Positions 40,239 to 41,914 of a DNA stretch of 41,914 bases are shown one piece after another (within the stretch, counting starts at the first letter, position 1; the number at the start of each line of letters is the position of its first letter). The notes beneath the pieces are model-generated. The model ran no database searches. It was not told the origin of the DNA and was given only the letters and a program-made list of their open reading frames with translations. The position numbers and the translations under genes are program-made. The DNA lies in assembly GCA_949298805.1 (NCBI GenBank), contig CASFXY010000012.1, forward strand, positions 1 to 41,914. Reading direction: 5' to 3'. Source of the stretch: an uncultured bacterium. GTDB lineage: Bacteria; Cyanobacteriota; Vampirovibrionia; Gastranaerophilales; Gastranaerophilaceae.

Positions 40239-41584
40239 TAAGTGTTCAAGAGGTTGAAAATTTAATAAAGTCGGACTTAAGCATACGTAATATAGAAAAT
40301 GTACTTTCTAAATATTCTTGTTGGCTTGTTGGCGGTTGTGTAAGAGATTATTTTTTATCTAAAACAAATTGCGATAGAGATATTGTGTGTATTGGCAACT
40401 CTTGTGCTTTGGCAAAAGAAATTGCAGCAACAACACATGGTACATTTATAGAGCTGGATTGTGAAAATCAAATTTATAGAGTTGTGCCGGAAGATAAGAA
40501 AACATATTTTGATGTTTCGCGTGCTCTTGATGATGATATTATGAAAGATGCTAAAAGGCGCGATTTTACCTTGAATGCCATATATTATGACTTAAATGAG
40601 CAAGTAATTTTTGATCCTTGCAATGGAATAAATAATCTTTTTGAGAACAGGTTAAAAACTTATAATATTAAAAATTTTGATGACGACCCGCTTAGGATGC
40701 TAAGGGCATTTAGATTTGTTGCACAATATAATTTTTGTCCAGATAGTGAAATTTTAAATTACATACAAAATAATAAAGAAAACATAAGAAAATGTGCTTG
40801 CGAAAGAATTAATCAAGAATTAATGAAGTTATTTGAGGGCGATTTTGCGCCACAAGCGCTTTTGCTGTCGGATGAATGCAATTTTTTGAATGAAATTTTT
40901 CCTTTTGTCGATGAAATTAAAAAAATTCCTCCAAACACACACCACCATTTGAATTTATTTCATCATTGCATAGAGACTATGCGAACAATAAGAATGAAAA
41001 ATCCCATGCTCAAGCTTGCTGCTTTTTGCCATGATGTAGGGAAACCAAAGACACATACCATTGAACAAAGCGGAAGACATCGTTTTATAGGGCATGATAA
41101 AGTTGGTGCCGAGTTAATTAAACCGGTTCTTTCAAATTTAAAGTTTTCAAAAAAGCAAATTGAATATGTAAGCTTAATGATTGAAAACCATATTTATCCT
41201 TCTGCGCTCATGAGTTCTGAAAATGTACAGGACAAGGCTATGATAAGATTTATAAGAAAATTAAATCCTTATGTTGAGGATATTATTGAACTCGCCCGTG
41301 CCGACAGGCTCTGTGCCAGAGGTCCCATGGTTACGGAAGAAATGGTCCAAGCAAATTTGCAGAAGCTTGAAAAACTCTATGATTTTTATTTGAAAATCAA
41401 GCCCAAGCTTATGACTTTGCCAAAATTGCTTGACGGTCATGAAATCATGAATATCTTAAATATTAAGCCTTCGCCTGTTTTAGGTAAGATTATTAGCGCA
41501 CTTGAAGAAGCCCAGCTGGAAGGAAAGGTAGTAACAAAGGAAGAAGCTGTTAAATACGTAAAAAGCTATTTTTTAATTTTGTAA
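40235..41584 (+). CDS. cca: CCA tRNA nucleotidyltransferase / poly(A) polymerase family with HD domain
   Basis: The 449-residue class II nucleotidyltransferase has the head motif LVGGCVRDYFL, the metal-binding DRD (47-49) and RRDFTLNA (108-115). An RNA-binding neck and an HD domain (CHDVGKPKTH, later ENHIYP) follow. It adds or repairs the 3' CCA of tRNAs, which the tRNA-Leu in this window needs because its gene lacks CCA. Bacterial relatives may be split into A- and CC-adding enzymes, and that distinction cannot be made here. It is coupled to rsmE by a 4-base overlap. Confidence 0.93.
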   Translation: MISVQEVENLIKSDLSIRNIENVLSKYSCWLVGGCVRDYFLSKTNCDRDIVCIGNSCALAKEIAATTHGTFIELDCENQIYRVVPEDKKTYFDVSRALDDDIMKDAKRRDFTLNAIYYDLNEQVIFDPCNGINNLFENRLKTYNIKNFDDDPLRMLRAFRFVAQYNFCPDSEILNYIQNNKENIRKCACERINQELMKLFEGDFAPQALLLSDECNFLNEIFPFVDEIKKIPPNTHHHLNLFHHCIETMRTIRMKNPMLKLAAFCHDVGKPKTHTIEQSGRHRFIGHDKVGAELIKPVLSNLKFSKKQIEYVSLMIENHIYPSALMSSENVQDKAMIRFIRKLNPYVEDIIELARADRLCARGPMVTEEMVQANLQKLEKLYDFYLKIKPKLMTLPKLLDGHEIMNILNIKPSPVLGKIISALEEAQLEGKVVTKEEAVKYVKSYFLIL

Positions 41585-41737
41585 AGAAATGTAACAAAAA
41601 AATATAAATTTGAAATTCAATATATTTTATATACTTTATATATATGTAAGAGATAAATAATTAAAAAGAAAATAAGCAACCCTAATTTTATAAATACACA
41701 CTAACTTCCTAACCTTCCCTTCCTATAAAAAAAGATT

Positions 41738-41760
41738 ACTCCCGCGAGGGAGTTTTTTTT
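41738..41760 (+). terminator. Strong Rho-independent terminator
   Basis: ACTCCC (41738-41743), a GCGA loop and GGGAGT (41748-41753) are followed by eight T. It lies 154 bases after cca, across AT-rich DNA without an open frame. Confidence 0.92.
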
Positions 41761-41763
41761 ATA

Positions 41764-41890
41764 ATATTGGGACTTGACCGGAAACTTTGTTCAGGGTAGA
41801 TTTATATTGTTATCTTTTTGGGCGAGTGGCGACTATCCGAGTAGTACGAGGATATGAGGAATCTCAAAAACCAATTTCGCCTGAACAGTA
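41764..41890 (+). other. Unidentified structured element at the window edge
   Basis: TGTTCAGG (41788-41795) pairs with CCTGAACA (41880-41887). Inside are TATCC/GGATA (41834-41838 with 41850-41854, 11-base loop) and TGAG/CTCA with a GAAT loop (about 41855-41866). The inner part is more GC-rich than its surroundings. No open frame is present. I could not match it to tmRNA, RNase P, SRP or a riboswitch class. It could be a small RNA, the leader of a gene beyond the window or a dispersed repeat. Confidence 0.4.
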
Positions 41891-41914
41891 AAATTGAAAA
41901 TTGAATAATGATTT

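Noticed and set aside
41764-41890. tmRNA, RNase P RNA, SRP RNA or a c-di-GMP riboswitch
   Set aside because: None of the conserved cores of these RNAs can be found in the stretch.

Overview
The window looks like a chromosome segment from a low-GC, strictly anaerobic, flagellated bacterium with a lipid A outer membrane. The combination of yggS-sepF and a complete lpxD-lpxC-fabZ-lpxA cluster, with flagellin, rubrerythrin, a one-cluster ferredoxin and a 2-hydroxyacyl-CoA dehydratase-type activator, fits the non-photosynthetic cyanobacterial sister lineage (Vampirovibrionia/Melainabacteria, Gastranaerophilales). That placement is inference from gene content; no rRNA is present.

Bases 1 to about 4580 are the right end of an integrated mobile element that continues past the window start. 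Leftward genes encode a serine recombinase, three small accessory proteins and the first 25 residues of a possible Fic-like protein. They face a rightward HTH regulator across a promoter region with two matching palindromes. Further right are an XRE-type repressor, an xis-like small HTH protein and a tyrosine integrase, joined by a switch region with three CGAAC-N2-GTTCG operators. The element stops at the 3' end of an intact tRNA-Leu(GAG). Two 93-bp tandem repeats that reuse tRNA 3'-end sequence lie on the element side, and scrambled copies of the tRNA 5' end lie on the fabF side.

Bases 4765-8700 (minus strand) hold acpP-fabF (fatty acid elongation), yggS-sepF (PLP homeostasis, cell division) and pdxJ (vitamin B6). 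A gap between pdxJ and yggS contains four consecutive inverted repeats.

Bases 8836-25299 (plus strand) run from a large zinc-ribbon/degenerate cyclase/AAA/helical-repeat signalling protein through a PlsC-like acyltransferase, ROK kinase, mfd and a parvulin lipoprotein with an EF-hand-like loop. They continue with hldE C-domain, lpxD-lpxC-fabZ-lpxA, an M29 aminopeptidase, a polyprenyl synthase with a damaged second Asp motif, and lepB. The theme is envelope construction: lipid A, heptose activation, prenyl carrier and secretion.

Bases 25398-30328 hold the whole condensin complex smc-scpA-scpB. A small ferredoxin follows, then two convergent lineage-specific envelope-type proteins, hinT, a 54-aa ORF overlapping a 5-formyl-THF cyclo-ligase, a CHAP-like cysteine peptidase, rubrerythrin and the dehydratase activator.

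Bases 37113-41584 hold a DegT-family sugar aminotransferase next to flagellin (possible flagellin glycosylation, inference), then rsmE and a CCA-adding enzyme. The last 330 bases have no gene, but contain a strong terminator and an unidentified structured element.
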